DNA of 64,000 nt from Sabethes cyaneus (Eukaryota; Arthropoda; Insecta; Diptera; Culicidae). How positions within the stretch are numbered: position 1 is the stretch's first letter; every line of letters starts with the position of its first letter. Below, piece by piece: positions 8,590-19,904 of this stretch. The DNA is taken from assembly GCF_943734655.1 (NCBI RefSeq), contig NC_071355.1, positions 191,405,939 through 191,469,938 on the forward strand, given 5' to 3'. The notes beneath the pieces are model-generated. The model saw only the letters and a list, made by a program, of their open reading frames with translations. It had not been told where the DNA came from and ran no database searches. The translations under genes and the position numbers were made by a program.

Positions 8590-11340
8590 ATGAAAGGTTA
8601 TCCCCCTCGGCTTCCCCAGGAAACCTTTGCGTTTTTTTCTTCATATTGTCGGAGAATTATATAGATGCAGGCATTTTCAAGCAAGCATAAATTTATGTGA
8701 CTCCTTTGAATGCTTGCGGAGCACGCTTTCCATATTTCCATACTTGTGATGCAATGAAAAATCGAGTTTTTACGTTGACACTGACAACTGCGGTTCAAAA
8801 ACCTCGTAAAACAATATTTCACTCATTCCGGAAAAAGCAAGAGTAAAAATTAGTTTCACAGCACTGCGGTGACTGCCTTTTACCCGCAGCAAAATAATTA
8901 CGTTACATTAACATAGTGATAAAAAACGCACTCAACAGCAGCATCAAGAGCGACGGGTCAAATGTTTGCTACTAAACGTAGCACGTGCCGTCCTTTTTAT
9001 GAACGCAAAGCGGAAAAGCATAATCTGCTAGTCAGCACCCCCGAGTTAGATCCGGTTAAACAAATCTTTTTAACAGTATTATTTTTTGCACATATTCCAC
9101 CCCACTAGGCAACACTGTTAAAAAGCAGCAGACTTGCTTGCAAAAAAACTGGGCACAATAATAATTAAAAATTTCAGATTGATTACGCCAGTTTAGGTTC
9201 AAGTCAGTTTTTCAAGCGGCAGAAAGCGTGCCGAAATAATAATACCTTCTCGATCTTTTTTGGTCCGGACCGATTATGGGTGCGGCATGGGCCAGCAAAA
9301 CCGAACCGTTTTAATTTTCAATAAATCTAGCATTAGAGTCGACTCTTGCCCACAATGTGCCGGGTAAGTTTACAACGAAGTCATCCAGCAAAAAATAAAT
9401 GCGCAACCGGCAAAAAGTGAAGCCCGTTTCAGGAGAAAAATCGACCCTCGAACGGGGCATCGGTTTTTCTTCCTGTATCCCAGCAGCGCAGCGCAGCGCG
9501 CTGGTGGATGCTTTTTGCCGCGCTCAACAAATCCTTGCGGCAACATCGGTCGTTTGTCCGTCCAGTTGAACTGCCGCTTTTCTTCTTTTCCGCAGCTCAC
9601 GTTTACGCTCAGGAAGCTGGAATATCAGCTGAATTATTGAACAGGCCAAAAGCCGGAGCGTGTTGGTCGTGGTGCTGAAAAATGGAAATGCATTATTTGC
9701 ATGCACTTTTTTTTACTCGTTCGTATGGCTAGCTGCTGTTTCTAGACGAACACGGTCGATGGCCAGCACCAGCCAGGCCAGGCAGCCGCTGGGCATCTGC
9801 TGAGTTCTCTCGATGAATCTGCTCGCTGTTGCCAGAGCCTGGTATTGCAGATTGGCATCATGGACCGGCCGTTCTCTGTGGCCGTTCCACCGAAGGAGGC
9901 ATGTTGACGGTACACTCTATACGGTCCGCCATTGCACATTCTGGACAATCAATATTTACTCTGAGATAAAAATATGTGTCCGAGTACGTATTTGGTTCGC
10001 GAAAAAAAAAGTTGTGCGAAACATTTGAGGATTTTTCTGGACAACATACAGCGCTGTAAAGACGGGAAGTCAATGATTGTAATTTAAGCTACAGTTTTTA
10101 CCGAAAACGAATAAATCGACGGAATTTTACTCGATACGTGACATAACTTCGAGTTCTGATCCAGGGACAAAAGTCGTTTTACAATATGTAAATTTCGAAA
10201 TTTGTTTATATTTATTCATTCTTTTGACAGATGGATGCGCTTTCTACTATCGTCATGCGTCCCACTCGTATGCATAATCAATATGGACATTGAGATTTAC
10301 CTAAAGCTTCTCTAAAGTATTTTTACTACTCTCTTTTGTCACTAGTTATTTGCAATTCAATCTAGTTATTCTAGTTTTAGATCGTGTTAACCACTTCAGA
10401 TAGCAACATTTTTGCTTCTTCATGATCCACACCTTTAGCACAAACAAATGGATATAACACTCATTGTTCCATCCTTTGCACGCCCCAATAGTCACTTCAA
10501 AGTCTGTTTTTAGTTGAGATTATCTCCGTACCACTATGACAGGGCTTTTAAACAAATGTAGGGAATGGTCATTTCGAAAATACTTCCTAGTACGCTGCGC
10601 TCAGTTACGCTCACTCGCGGTTAATGAACTGTTCTGTTTCATTGCAGCAAAATCTCTAAAAGTCATGTATGTAACATTTGTAGTTCTGAGTGTAACCTAC
10701 AATCTCTTGAACAGAGTACTCTATAGTTTTTAATATCTATGCTATATCAAGGGGACGGTGCCTATTTGGTATAAAGTCCTTTGGCATATTGCTGTTTAGC
10801 GCAATGCCATTAGCACATTTACTGAGGTGCTGACAGTATTCAACTTTCTCAGTTTTCTACCCTTCAATACAATTGCAGTGCTAAATGATTGCTCATCTAA
10901 CCTGTCGGTCAATTTTTTGCTCTTGACTGATATTTTAGGTCCCAAAGGCTAGTGTGTTCATTGTAGTTTCACCACATAATGTACCCGCATGCGTGCGGAT
11001 AAATCAAAAATTCCAGCTGCGAAATTACTACTGCTGGTTTATGGGTGCACATATTTTTTGTTTGGCAGCAAAATGCGAACGGCTCACTGGTAACTTTGCT
11101 CGTTTGTTCAGAAATTGAAATGCTCCATTTTATTCAACGTAGATGATAGAATGAAGGACCACGAAAAATAGGCGGGACCGATTCTTGTCGCTTGCTCTGC
11201 TACATAACATGAGGTAAGCCGGCGAACAGCATTATTCAAACGCTAGCTGAGCTACTCCCAACATCTTACTGGCATGTCTGGACGCGACAAAGGAGATAGC
11301 ATCAATAGCAAGCGAAAGTCACGCTTAGTGATGTCCGAAA
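8590..11340. other. No gene recognised (2.7 kb)
   Basis: Mostly AT-rich. Local features are a CAGCGCAGCGCAGCGCGC run near 9485-9500, a GC-richer stretch around 9740-9910 with short opposed open frames, and no transposon ends that I could pair. Overlapping frames on both strands (for example 9742-9948 minus and 9813-10028 plus) lack motifs. Confidence 0.4.
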
Positions 11341-11350
11341 TTTTCAATTA

Positions 11351-11542
11351 CACTCAAGTACTTTTTTTACACGGTTTGTTTTTTCGATTATCAAGATCGG
11401 GACAACTTAGGGACCATTCATTTATTTCTGAATATATTTGGGAGCGGCCTGACATTCGTTACGTAGTTTGTAAATGGTCTCTAAGTTGCACCGTTCTTGA
11501 GTAATCGAAAAAAACAAACCGTGTAAAAAAAAGACTTGAGTG
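11351..11542. mobile_element. TA-flanked palindromic MITE, 192 bp
   Basis: The terminal inverted repeats start CACTCAAGTACTTTTTTTAC and continue into ACGGTTTGTTTTTTCGATTA. The right arm is its complement with few changes, and TA occurs on both sides (11349-11350 and 11543-11544). The arms stay complementary almost to the centre, through ACTTAGGGACCATT. It has no ORF. Confidence 0.85.
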
Positions 11543-11599
11543 TATTCGATTACCGATTAATCGGTGAGCGTTGTCTGCACTAATCGATTAATTGAACTA

Positions 11600-11672
11600 T
11601 TCGTGAAAAAAGATGCGCTATATTATATTATTAAACTTTTTCGAAGACACCATCCTTCAAAAATTAGGCAAA
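11600..11672 (+). repeat. Dispersed repeat R, short fragment
   Basis: AAGATGCGCTATATT through AAGACACCATCCTTCAAAAA matches the 3' half of repeat R at 592-640 and 3175-3225. It directly abuts the start of the RTE copy at 11,676. Confidence 0.6.
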
Positions 11673-11675
11673 AAT

Positions 11676-12950
11676 TAACTGCTGGATGTTGAAACGGAGG
11701 CGTTAATGCAGTCCTTCGTCGGCGAGTACCAAGCTGGTTTTCGTGACATTCGCTCCACAACGGATCAGATGTTTAACCTGCGTCAGTTAGTAGACAAGTT
11801 CCGGGAGTACAATTTACAGAACCATAATCTGTTTGTGGACTTTGAGGCGGCGTACGATTCAGTCAAACGAAACAAGCTGTGGCAGATAATGCTACAACAT
11901 AGTTTTCCGACGAAACTAATTACGCCGATTCGTGCGACGCTGGATGGGTCCAAATCAATCGTTTTCGTGACGTTGGATTGACTGAAGCAAGTGTATAAAC
12001 TCTCTAACCTGCTATTCAACATTGCCTTGGAAAGTGCAATACGACGAGCAAACGTGGAAAGAAACGAGACTATCATCACAAAATTTCGTATGCTTCTTGG
12101 TTTTGCGGATGACGTCGATATCACCGGAATTAACCGTAGTGCAATGGAAGAGGTCTTTAGACCCTTTAAAATGGAAACAGCGAGATTGTGATTAACCTTC
12201 AACTTCGCCAAAATGAAGTACATGGTTGCTGACACGGAACGTGGGAGATCAAATGAAGTTGGTACCGAGGTGAAGTTAGATGGGGAACGATATGAAGTAG
12301 TTGAGAAATTCATATATCATGGTACGCTCGTGACATATTAGAACGATGTAAGCCGCGAAGTGAAACGACGAATTGCAGCCGCGAATCGGGCTTTCTACGG
12401 ATTACGTAGCCAGCTACGTAATCCCGTAGTTTACAAATTTTCACAAAACTGACGCTCTACAGAACACTAAACCACCCGGTGGCCCTGTACATGCAAGAAT
12501 TATGGACGCTAGCGTAAATTCTGCGATCTACTGATCAGTTAGTGGCAAAATGGAAAATGGAGTGTGGCGCCGACGCATGAACCTCAAGCTGTATCAAGTA
12601 TACAAATATGCTAGTATAGTGACGGGAGTACATTGGGCAGTCTACGGTGGGCTCGACACGTGGCCAGAATGCCCGACGAAAGAGTAGCCAAAACTATTTT
12701 CAACAGAGAACCAGGGAGAGGCCGTAGACTTCGGAGCAGACTTCGCACCCGATTGATGTGCGCTGTCGACGACCGAAACACGGTAAGCTGGTATTCGAGG
12801 GGATTGGATAACGGCAGCCCAGCACCAATAGTACCGGACGACCATAATTCGTACGGCGCAGAATCATTTACTTCATCACTCATACACGATACTCGTTGGC
12901 ATCGGCGAAATAAATCGCATTTTTGATTTCCGGATGATGCTGTCTTCACC
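11676..12950 (+). pseudogene. RTE-clade retrotransposon copy B (5'-truncated, broken)
   Basis: The RT domain is legible in order: SFVGEYQAGF, TTDQMFNLRQL, FVDFEAAYDSV (palm), LLFNIALESAIRRA, then an intact FADDVDITGINR at about 12,100-12,150, VEKFIYHG, and a C-terminal RWARHVARMPDER near 12,645-12,690. The endonuclease and N-terminal part of RT are missing. There is an internal jump after SKSIVFVTLD, and stops occur at several points (for example 11,980 and 12,190). The lineage differs from copies A, D and F: motifs are FREYNLQ and EYQAGF rather than KCREYN and NYQA. The 176-residue minus-strand frame at 11,783-12,313 is a shadow. It encoded a reverse transcriptase for target-primed insertion and cannot do so now. 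Confidence 0.85.
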
Positions 12951-13259
12951 TTTTACCCAATTAATTCTAGTTAATAAACCATAACAGCTCCTCAAATGTA
13001 CAGCAAACAGCCATTTAGACGGCTTCGCCGCTAGAATGAGCAACCAGCCTGGCGAAGGTTCGATTTGAACATTTGAAAACACCCTTACCGTACGAATGTT
13101 AGGAAGAGTTATGGAGCCTCCATTGAGGGTAATGAATACCGCTGCAGCAGTCTTTATAGTAGGTATGCTCTTTCTTGCTTCTGCTGATACAGGAAAGCAT
13201 AAAGTTATAGTTGATGGTGGATCCACCAGTGGAAACAGCACCCCACTTCGCGCGCCCAT
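12876..13259 (-). other. 127-residue open frame, unassigned
   Basis: A minus-strand frame starting MGARSGVLFPLVDPP that overlaps the 3' end of RTE copy B on its C-terminal side. Its first half (13,080-13,259) lies outside the RTE and has somewhat balanced composition. I recognise no domain. The opposite strand is also open (13,096-13,287), which weakens the coding case. It could be a gene-derived or repeat-derived fragment. Confidence 0.25.
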
Positions 13260-13289
13260 CCTCGGCAGACGACTCTTGTCATGTTGAAA

Positions 13290-16200
13290 TGTGAAAGGCT
13301 AAAAATGTATGTATATTTATATTATGACACGTATTTTCGTTGATAATTATGTGCATAAATTTATTACAATGCCAGCTCTCATGTTCTAGAGCAAAATGCA
13401 AATGAGCTAGGCTTTGTCAGTCGGCTTCGGCCGGTATAGTGGATTTTGCACTCAAGTAGACTATGTACTCCTCGTTGCTTTTGTGTGTACCATCAGGCGG
13501 AAGTGATGCGAGTGGAAAACCGTTCACCTACGGGAGGGAAATCGTGCACGACAAGCGGCCGGCGGCGGGCGGGTGTCAAATTTATGCTGTAAAGTAGTTT
13601 GTATGACAAACGAGTTCTCTTCCTTCCAGCGAAGACTCGTCGTTCGTAATGAGTGTTTTAGTATGCATATCTGGTGTTTAGGAGCGTATGCAAACTAATT
13701 AGCGTCCTCTTTGACTGGAAGAGTTAGGGCCGACACGGTGACGATGACGACGTTCGGCGACCACCACTGTGCCGGGTGCAAGGTAAACGACGATAAGGAC
13801 GACGACGAGCGGGGAGTTAAGTAGAAGTTGAACAGTCACTTTTGCTGTTCTACCGACGGACGGAGAGAGAAGATGTTTTCATAAAAATTAAATTTGTAAA
13901 ATATGAGTGTAAATTATCGCTATGATACTAGAGCTCAACAAGCCTAGTTTGAATTAGGCGTCTTGTGAAAGTGGAAAAGCTTTCCTCATCTCTACAGGTA
14001 GGATACTGGTAGAAAACAGTTGCATAGACCTCGTTTGCACATTATTCAACAATTACGCATAGAGCTATCATTAATTTAGCACAGTTTTTCATACTCTAAA
14101 TGCAGTGGAAACCAATTGTAATTATTTATTGACACTTACTCGTTGTATTTTAGTCCTGAAATGGAACAAGAAAAAAGAACGTTACGTTTTATTCGACCGG
14201 TACTAAATAAAATTGTTAAAATGTGTGGATCCATAGCAATTGCAGCAGGTAGGTATATTTTTCCGACTCGCAAATTAGTTCGCATCATGTTATTATTCCA
14301 GTGAATTTTAATTAATGGTGCGCGTGTTTCGTTGGGATTAAAGGTTTGATATAATGATAATTATAACGCAACTGTAATTTGAGTCACCAAATTTCTGCAG
14401 AATAATATACATCAGATTGAATAAAGGTAAAATAAACACAGCACAAAATATTAATCCAAAATTGATAACTTAATAATGATATTTATGTCATGTTAGTTTG
14501 GGAAAAAAGTTATATCGACAAATTTTTAGCGCATTTTATGAACACCTCAGCAGCATAAACGTGCATTTGTTCCGTGGCATTAACCAGATTAATTGTAAAC
14601 TTATTGCTGTGCATCCTGCCCAACTGAAATATTGATTACAGTAAATCGAATGGCTTCGCTGCGATAATTAATTTGCACTGTAAATCTCGGTATTCTCGGT
14701 AAATTATTTTTTACTGAATCGTGATCATATTTACGAAATACGTACAATGATGAGTCTGTTAATGTTTTTCCGATATAGTGCCCTTGATCAAAAGTTGAAT
14801 TTTAAAGCTGTGCATTGATTATTATTGACATAACTGTGGTATTCTTTCTTAGTGCCATTAATCGTAAGTTTACTTGATCCTGAATGCTGAATGCTACAAG
14901 CAAACAAAACTTTTGAAGGGTAATTTAACCACGCTAAACAGTAATTGTTGCCAAATCGAAATGATTTTATTGTAATGTTTCATTATAATTATGTATTTTA
15001 ATATATTTTAATATATTTTTGAACACATTACATGGTTGATGCGGCTGATCTTTACTGGACATAATTCAGGTCTGTTCTGGTTCTAATAATAGTTGCCGCC
15101 TCAAGTTGGTTGATAATATTTAACTTCACTAATAAATAACAAATGAAAACAATTATTTTAGTAATTTTTGATCTTAGCTGTCCGACTAGTTGCTAATACT
15201 GGATAAAACTACCGAACTATCTACGGAATGAACAACTCCCTAGCAATGTGCCTTAACCGTTTTAACGAAGTTGCTCATATGTTTGATTTCGGGTTGAAAA
15301 AGTAAGTATTTAGATTAAGAGTTAGTTAGTATGTAATAAGTAATACGTCTGTGCGATATTTATATGTCGAAGATTAATCAAATCAGTGACGTCAGTGACG
15401 TTCGAAATTCACTTCCTTACAGCAGCTCAGCATAATGACGAATGCAGAATACGAGTTAAGCAGATTCACGTTAATTGTAGTTTCCAAAATGTTATTTATC
15501 AAATTAGAAGAAGAATAAGATTAAAGAAAACAAGCGAAGCTCTTTCCGGTTAAAATTTACTGTTTGTTTTATTCTGACAGATATGCATTTCGCCTACAAT
15601 TTGCAGGCGAAAAAGTTTCGACTTCGACTCTTTACTTTTATTTTTTCTTACCGGCTTTTGGCACTCGCGAAAATTATTATTATAATTAACTTAAATCTTT
15701 ATTTTATTCGTATTATATTAGGACGTTCAATAAATAGACTTTAAAGCACTAAGATCCGAACGATAAAAAATAGAGCATTATGCTGTAGGTCTCTGACGGA
15801 GTATTGTTCTTGTAGTTTAAGAACGGATCACTAAAATATCTGAAATCATTGGTAGCCCTCTGGTAACGGAAAGCTGCAAGGGCTTGGGAGAGAAGGTTAG
15901 AATCCGGTTACAATTGGTTCCCATTACAACCTGATTCAACATGCGGATCTCCTATATTTTACATACTGGTATGTATCCGAAAAAATCGATTTCGATGTGA
16001 AAGATTGGTATATAGGTACTATTTATACAAGATAGCCAAAACATATCAGATGAGTTTGGTGTGAATTGGCTGACTATCCTACCATCGGTTGTCAGCAATA
16101 CATTATAAATGAATTCTCTTGTTCGGGAAAAGGATAAGAATACAGTATCTTAAATTTCGACTTGAAAGTTTATGGTTTCTTCTCAGGCTAATGGACTCAT

Positions 16201-16370
16201 ATCCATATGGATGCGGAAGAAACCTAACCACCGATAACATTTTACGAGCGCATTACAAGCTGCAAAATTTATCCACTACTTTAATAATATCTAGTGGTAA
16301 ATGTATAACATCGTTACTAGGCGCCTTTTCTGACTAATCGAATTAATACGAATTAATTCTAGCAATAACA
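13290..16370. other. No gene recognised (3.1 kb); CpG-rich patch at 13.40-13.85 kb
   Basis: 13,400-13,850 is GC-rich with repeated GACGA motifs (GACGATGACGACG at about 13,740; GACGACGACGAGCGG at about 13,799) and CGGCCGGCGGCGGGCGGG at about 13,556. The rest, to 16,370, is AT-rich and looks single-copy, with no long open frames, no element ends and no tRNA-like boxes. It may be intronic or intergenic. Confidence 0.4.
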
Positions 16371-16371
16371 C

Positions 16372-16482
16372 CCCTACTAGCACAGTTGTTACAACCCAGT
16401 TGTGGCAACCGATTTATGACTAATTTCAGTCATGAATAAGTTTCTGCAACTATAAGTGCTAAAAGTGTGCTGCTAGGGACAC
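16372..16482. repeat. Short dispersed repeat T (~112 bp)
   Basis: Begins CCCTACTAGCACAGTTG and ends GTGTGCTGCTAGGG, forming imperfect inverted ends. A second copy lies at 28,118-28,228 with about 80% identity by eye, sharing CAGTTGTGGCAAC and AATAAGTTTCT. This is probably a short non-autonomous element. Confidence 0.6.
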
Positions 16483-16641
16483 TCTGTAGGGAAATTGGAA
16501 CATTAAAAAAAAAATAAAAAAAATCTTTAAAAATATTAAAATTGTTTCACGAGGGAATTTTTCTCTGTTCTGACAACACTGTCATTGCAATCCAAATCAA
16601 AATGGCGACAGCTTGTCAACTGGAAGATAAGAATACAGCAG

Positions 16642-16840
16642 TCCCCCAAATAAGGCGGTGGGTGGTGGTGTACACCCACGGCGATTTCTTAGTTGTCCTT
16701 TTATCAATAATGTTGATTTTTGGTACATTGTCAGTATGTGGTATAACCTAGTCAACTACCAAAAATCAACTTTGTTAGCTAATGGACAGCTGTGATATTG
16801 CGATGGGCGTACAGCACCACCCATCGCCTTATTCGAGGGA
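16642..16840. mobile_element. Palindromic MITE, ~199 bp
   Basis: The arms start TCCCCCAAATAAGGCGGTGG on the left, matched inverted by TCCCTCGAATAAGGCGATGG on the right. Complementarity continues through GGGTGGTG and GTTGATTTTTGGTA. It sits immediately upstream of a Jockey-like RT fragment. The target duplication is not clear. Confidence 0.75.
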
Positions 16841-16841
16841 T

Positions 16842-17075
16842 TGCTGTTATTGAATTCTGCATAGATTTTAGCAGCCTTGGAGATGGACCTTTTGAAACTC
16901 AATGTGGCGGTGTTTCGTGCTGGTTCAGTTTGTACTTCATAGATCGTAAACTGCTTGTGGCAGCTTCAGGTTTTCACTCGAATGCGTTTCCTGCCTCGTC
17001 TGGGATCCCACAAGGTAGTCATTTGGAATCGCTAATATTCCTACTGTGCCCAAATAATGTCAACCACGTTTAGGG
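16842..17075 (+). pseudogene. Jockey-like RT fragment
   Basis: The frame holds AVIEFCIDFSSLGDG, then WFSLYFIDRKL, then SSGIPQGSHLESLIFLL followed by NNVN. These are the middle RT blocks (the GxPQGSxLGPLxFLLxxND pattern) without the YADD box. The fragment ends abruptly at 17,075. It is truncated at both ends and abuts the palindromic MITE at its 5' side. Confidence 0.75.
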
Positions 17076-17294
17076 TAATTTGGGGGAATTTGAACACCCT
17101 AAGCAAATCACCTATTATCCCAAAATCTATGCATCAAAACTCAAAAAAGTTGAATCGTATACTGAGATTTACTTGTTTTCTGTTTACCAGCGGAGTTTAA
17201 CAATTGTATCTAGCTTTTTTTGCTAAAATAGGTTAAAATAAAAATAATGATTTTTTGGCATCCAAATTTTGTTTGGGGTGATATTATTAACCAA

Positions 17295-17462
17295 TACCAG
17301 CGCCTCTATGGTTCAAAGGTACAAGTACCAGCGAACCACATGCCATGGCGGGTGTTGTGGGTTCGAATCCGGTTGTAATCTCAGATTACAGCTTGGTTCG
17401 ACTCATGCACCTTCCAGTATTGGACAAAAGGTAGGAGTCAAAATGACTACTTGTCAAGCATA
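17295..17462 (+). mobile_element. tRNA-derived SINE-like element, family 1
   Basis: Contains a B-box-like GGGTTCGAATCC at about 17,350 preceded by CGGGTGTTGT. The same family occurs on the minus strand at 60,395-60,525, sharing CCAGCGCC, GGGTGTTGTGGGTTC, AGCTTGGTTCGAC and ATGCACCTT. The A-box is degenerate and no cloverleaf forms, so this is not a functional tRNA gene. Confidence 0.6.
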
Positions 17463-17469
17463 GCTACCA

Positions 17470-17935
17470 ATACCCCCTCCCCCTTCCTTTCCGCTCTTCC
17501 CCACCTTCACCAAAAAATTTTCATTTCTTTCCCTACCGTCCCTTCATCAATTGTAGAACCATCATTTCAAAAAATATTAATTTCCGGTTAGTCTCAATAC
17601 AGTGCAAAACTCCTAAAATTGTCGCCAATGAGCATATGTTGCATAAAATTAAGTACCGACTGTGATTTACGTCCATTGTGGAAGTGTCATTAAAGATTTT
17701 TATTCACTTTATGTGAGCAATCTGCCCTTTAAAACTTCAAAAAGGCGTAACTCAAAAATTCGACGAATGATTTTTTTTTTAAATTAGCTCAGAGGTGTAA
17801 GATGACAATACAAACCAACTGACATTTTCCGTTTTAATGTCAGTAGATTTCATAACTACTAGTTAGAAAAAGAGTCTAAGAACCGTTGCAGTTCAATGGC
17901 AGCTCGCTACAGTTCGTACAAGAAAAAAAATTGAA
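17470..17935. other. No gene recognised
   Basis: Pyrimidine-rich stretch (17,470-17,515) followed by AT-rich sequence with no ORF or paired element ends. Confidence 0.4.
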
Positions 17936-17939
17936 TCAT

Positions 17940-18763
17940 CAAAAAATGAAAGACAAGAAACAAGTCGATGTTATTTATACAGACTTAAAAGCGGCATTTG
18001 ATCGAATTGACCATAATATACTCTTACGAAAACTATCTCGGCTAGGTGGCTAAACTGGCTAAACTCATATCTCAGTGGTACAGTATAGCGTGTAAAATAC
18101 GGATCTAGTCTTTCATCGGTGTTCACCAATAAGTCTGGAGTTCCTCAAGGTAGCTACATGGGACCTTTGCTTTTCTTGTTGTTTTCCATGTTGGCTGCAA
18201 ATTAATGTACGCTGACAACCTGTAATTGTTTGCTCCAATTCAAAACATTAGCAACTGCCTCCGCCTGCAAGAGCTGCTCGATTTGTTTGGCTCATTGTGA
18301 TCATTGCCAAATGCGAGGTGATGAATTTTTACTGCCTCAAAAACTCGATTTACTTAAGCTACATTATTGATGGTATTGAGTTGCGCAAAGTGGACCAAGT
18401 TAGTGATCTTGGTGTCTTACTGGACCCAAAACAGACGTTTAACTTACATCGTGATTGAAGTTGAAGTACATCGTGAGCAAATTATCCCTAAAGCATCTTG
18501 GCAGCTTGGATTCATTTTTAAGATTGGACGAAATTTTGAGGATCCTCATTGCCGAAAATCACCGTATTGCACCCTAGTTCGCCCGCTGTTGGAGAATTGT
18601 AGTCTGGTGTGGTACCCTAAACAGCTAACCTGGAATATACGGATTGAACGCATGCAAAGAAGATTCATCCGACTGGCTTTACGACATCTTCCATAGAACC
18701 ATCCGGATAACTTTCCCCCTTATGCAGATAGCTGCTGTTTACTGGAACTTGATACACTCGAAC
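17940..18763 (+). pseudogene. Jockey-like RT, 5' part, catalytic YADD changed to YADN
   Basis: Ordered RT motifs: DVIYTDLKAAFDRIDHNILL at about 17,962, SGVPQGSYMGPLLFLLF at about 18,135, YADN at about 18,207 where YADD is expected, then VDQVSDLGVLLD-like thumb sequence and ASWQLGFIFKIGRNFEDP to RRFIRLALRHLP at 18,490-18,695. The reading ends at CCLLELDTLE (18,733-18,762), where a hAT-like element interrupts it. The reading resumes at 22,600 with RRRKMQQALF. Several stops and frameshifts are present. This is the longest Jockey-like copy in the window, and it lacks an N-terminal endonuclease. Confidence 0.85.
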
Positions 18764-18799
18764 CAGGGGCGGCTGGGAGCCAAAGGGCCCACCGGGCCT

Positions 18800-19139
18800 T
18801 TGCGATTAGGGGCCCCAGCCTGCAATATTCTCATGACAGTAAATTAACACAAAAAACGGCATCTACTCAAGAGACATCAATGTTACAAGGACAGTACATC
18901 GAATAATTATGGGCTCTATTTTGTAAGTCATGTCGTGCAACTTGACTCGACTCAGTCATTGTCGAGTGTCGAGTACGGGGAGAACGGGCAGCATAGCGGC
19001 TCGATGCACGATCGAAACAAAACAAACTCACTTGTTATTAGGACCGAGTCACCATCTTTTAGCGTGTGCGTCATATTAGCGGTTCACGGTACTTTAGTTT
19101 GGACGCATTTTTATTCAATCCAATCTTTGCTACTTTGAG
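18800..19139. other. Interior of the hAT-like element, no gene
   Basis: Non-coding sequence with two TCGAGTGTCGAGTACG-type repeats near 18,960. Short open frames without motifs. Confidence 0.4.
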
Positions 19140-19530
19140 TTTTGGTTTGTTCAGCCACCACCACAGATGTTGTTCTATCAACAATATCCATTTCATCGGC
19201 AAAGCAGACGAACTAATTAGATTTGCTGAAGATCGTGCCTGTGTGTTGCTCCGCTCATAAAATCCTGTAGCGGCAGCCCACATGAGGGACCATCACGTCC
19301 CCTGCGAGGTTAGAATGGCCATGATTTTACGGTCGATGGTATCATACGCAACGTTGAAATCAATGAAATAATTGTGTGTTGAATTCTATATTCATGGACG
19401 TTTTGGACGATCTGTCGCACCGTGAATATTTGATTCTTTACTGACCGTCCTTCAGCGAACCCGGAAGAGTACTTTCCACATTCTGATGAGTGCCACTGTG
19501 CATCTTTGTCGCCAATGCAGCGTTATTTCT
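19140..19530 (-). pseudogene. RTE-like RT fragment, lineage 3, catalytic FADD changed to FADE
   Basis: The minus strand reads FAEGRSVKNQIFTVRQIV at about 19,400-19,460, then HNYFIDFNVAYDTIDR at about 19,330-19,380, then CFADEMDIV at about 19,180-19,205. These are the RTE palm and catalytic blocks in order; the second catalytic aspartate of FADD is replaced by E. The sequence differs from the other RTE lineages here but resembles 52,140-52,640. It lies inside the hAT-like insertion. Confidence 0.75.
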
Positions 19531-19534
19531 GCAG

Positions 19535-19904
19535 TTAAGTTATAGGGTTAATTACAAACAAAATTGCAAGTATCAAATAAGCTGATATAAATGATAGGAT
19601 CTCAACAGTTCAATATATATGAGTAGCTTACTGCGCCTACACGTCACAGCAGAGAAAAGAATCGAGAGACCAGGATTCCTGCTTTTAGAATCCAGAGCAC
19701 AGGCGATTCCCGTACCGAGTTATAGCTATCCCTGGGATTCAACTCTTGGATTCTCCTATAAGAATCCTGCTTCTATAAGCAAAGGTATTCTGTGCCCATC
19801 CTCTGCAGAATTCTTTCACACGATTCCAATGCGAGCAATCCCAGAGACTCTGTGCGAACATTTTTGGTTCGTCCTGCTAGAGCTGCGGAAAAAAGAACCC
19901 ACCG
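19535..19904. other. GATTC-rich non-coding stretch
   Basis: Contains repeated GATTC/GAATC motifs in both orientations (for example AGAATCGAGAGACCAGGATTC and GGATTCTCCTATAAGAATCC), producing several small imperfect hairpins between 19,655 and 19,830. The 96-residue open frame has no recognisable content. Confidence 0.45.

Noticed and set aside
11783..12313. 176-residue minus-strand frame
   Set aside because: It is antisense to the RT domain of RTE copy B.
17295..17462. Possible tRNA gene
   Set aside because: There is a B-box-like GGGTTCGAATCC but no convincing A-box, anticodon arm or acceptor pairing. A related degenerate copy exists at 60.4 kb, so it was called a SINE.
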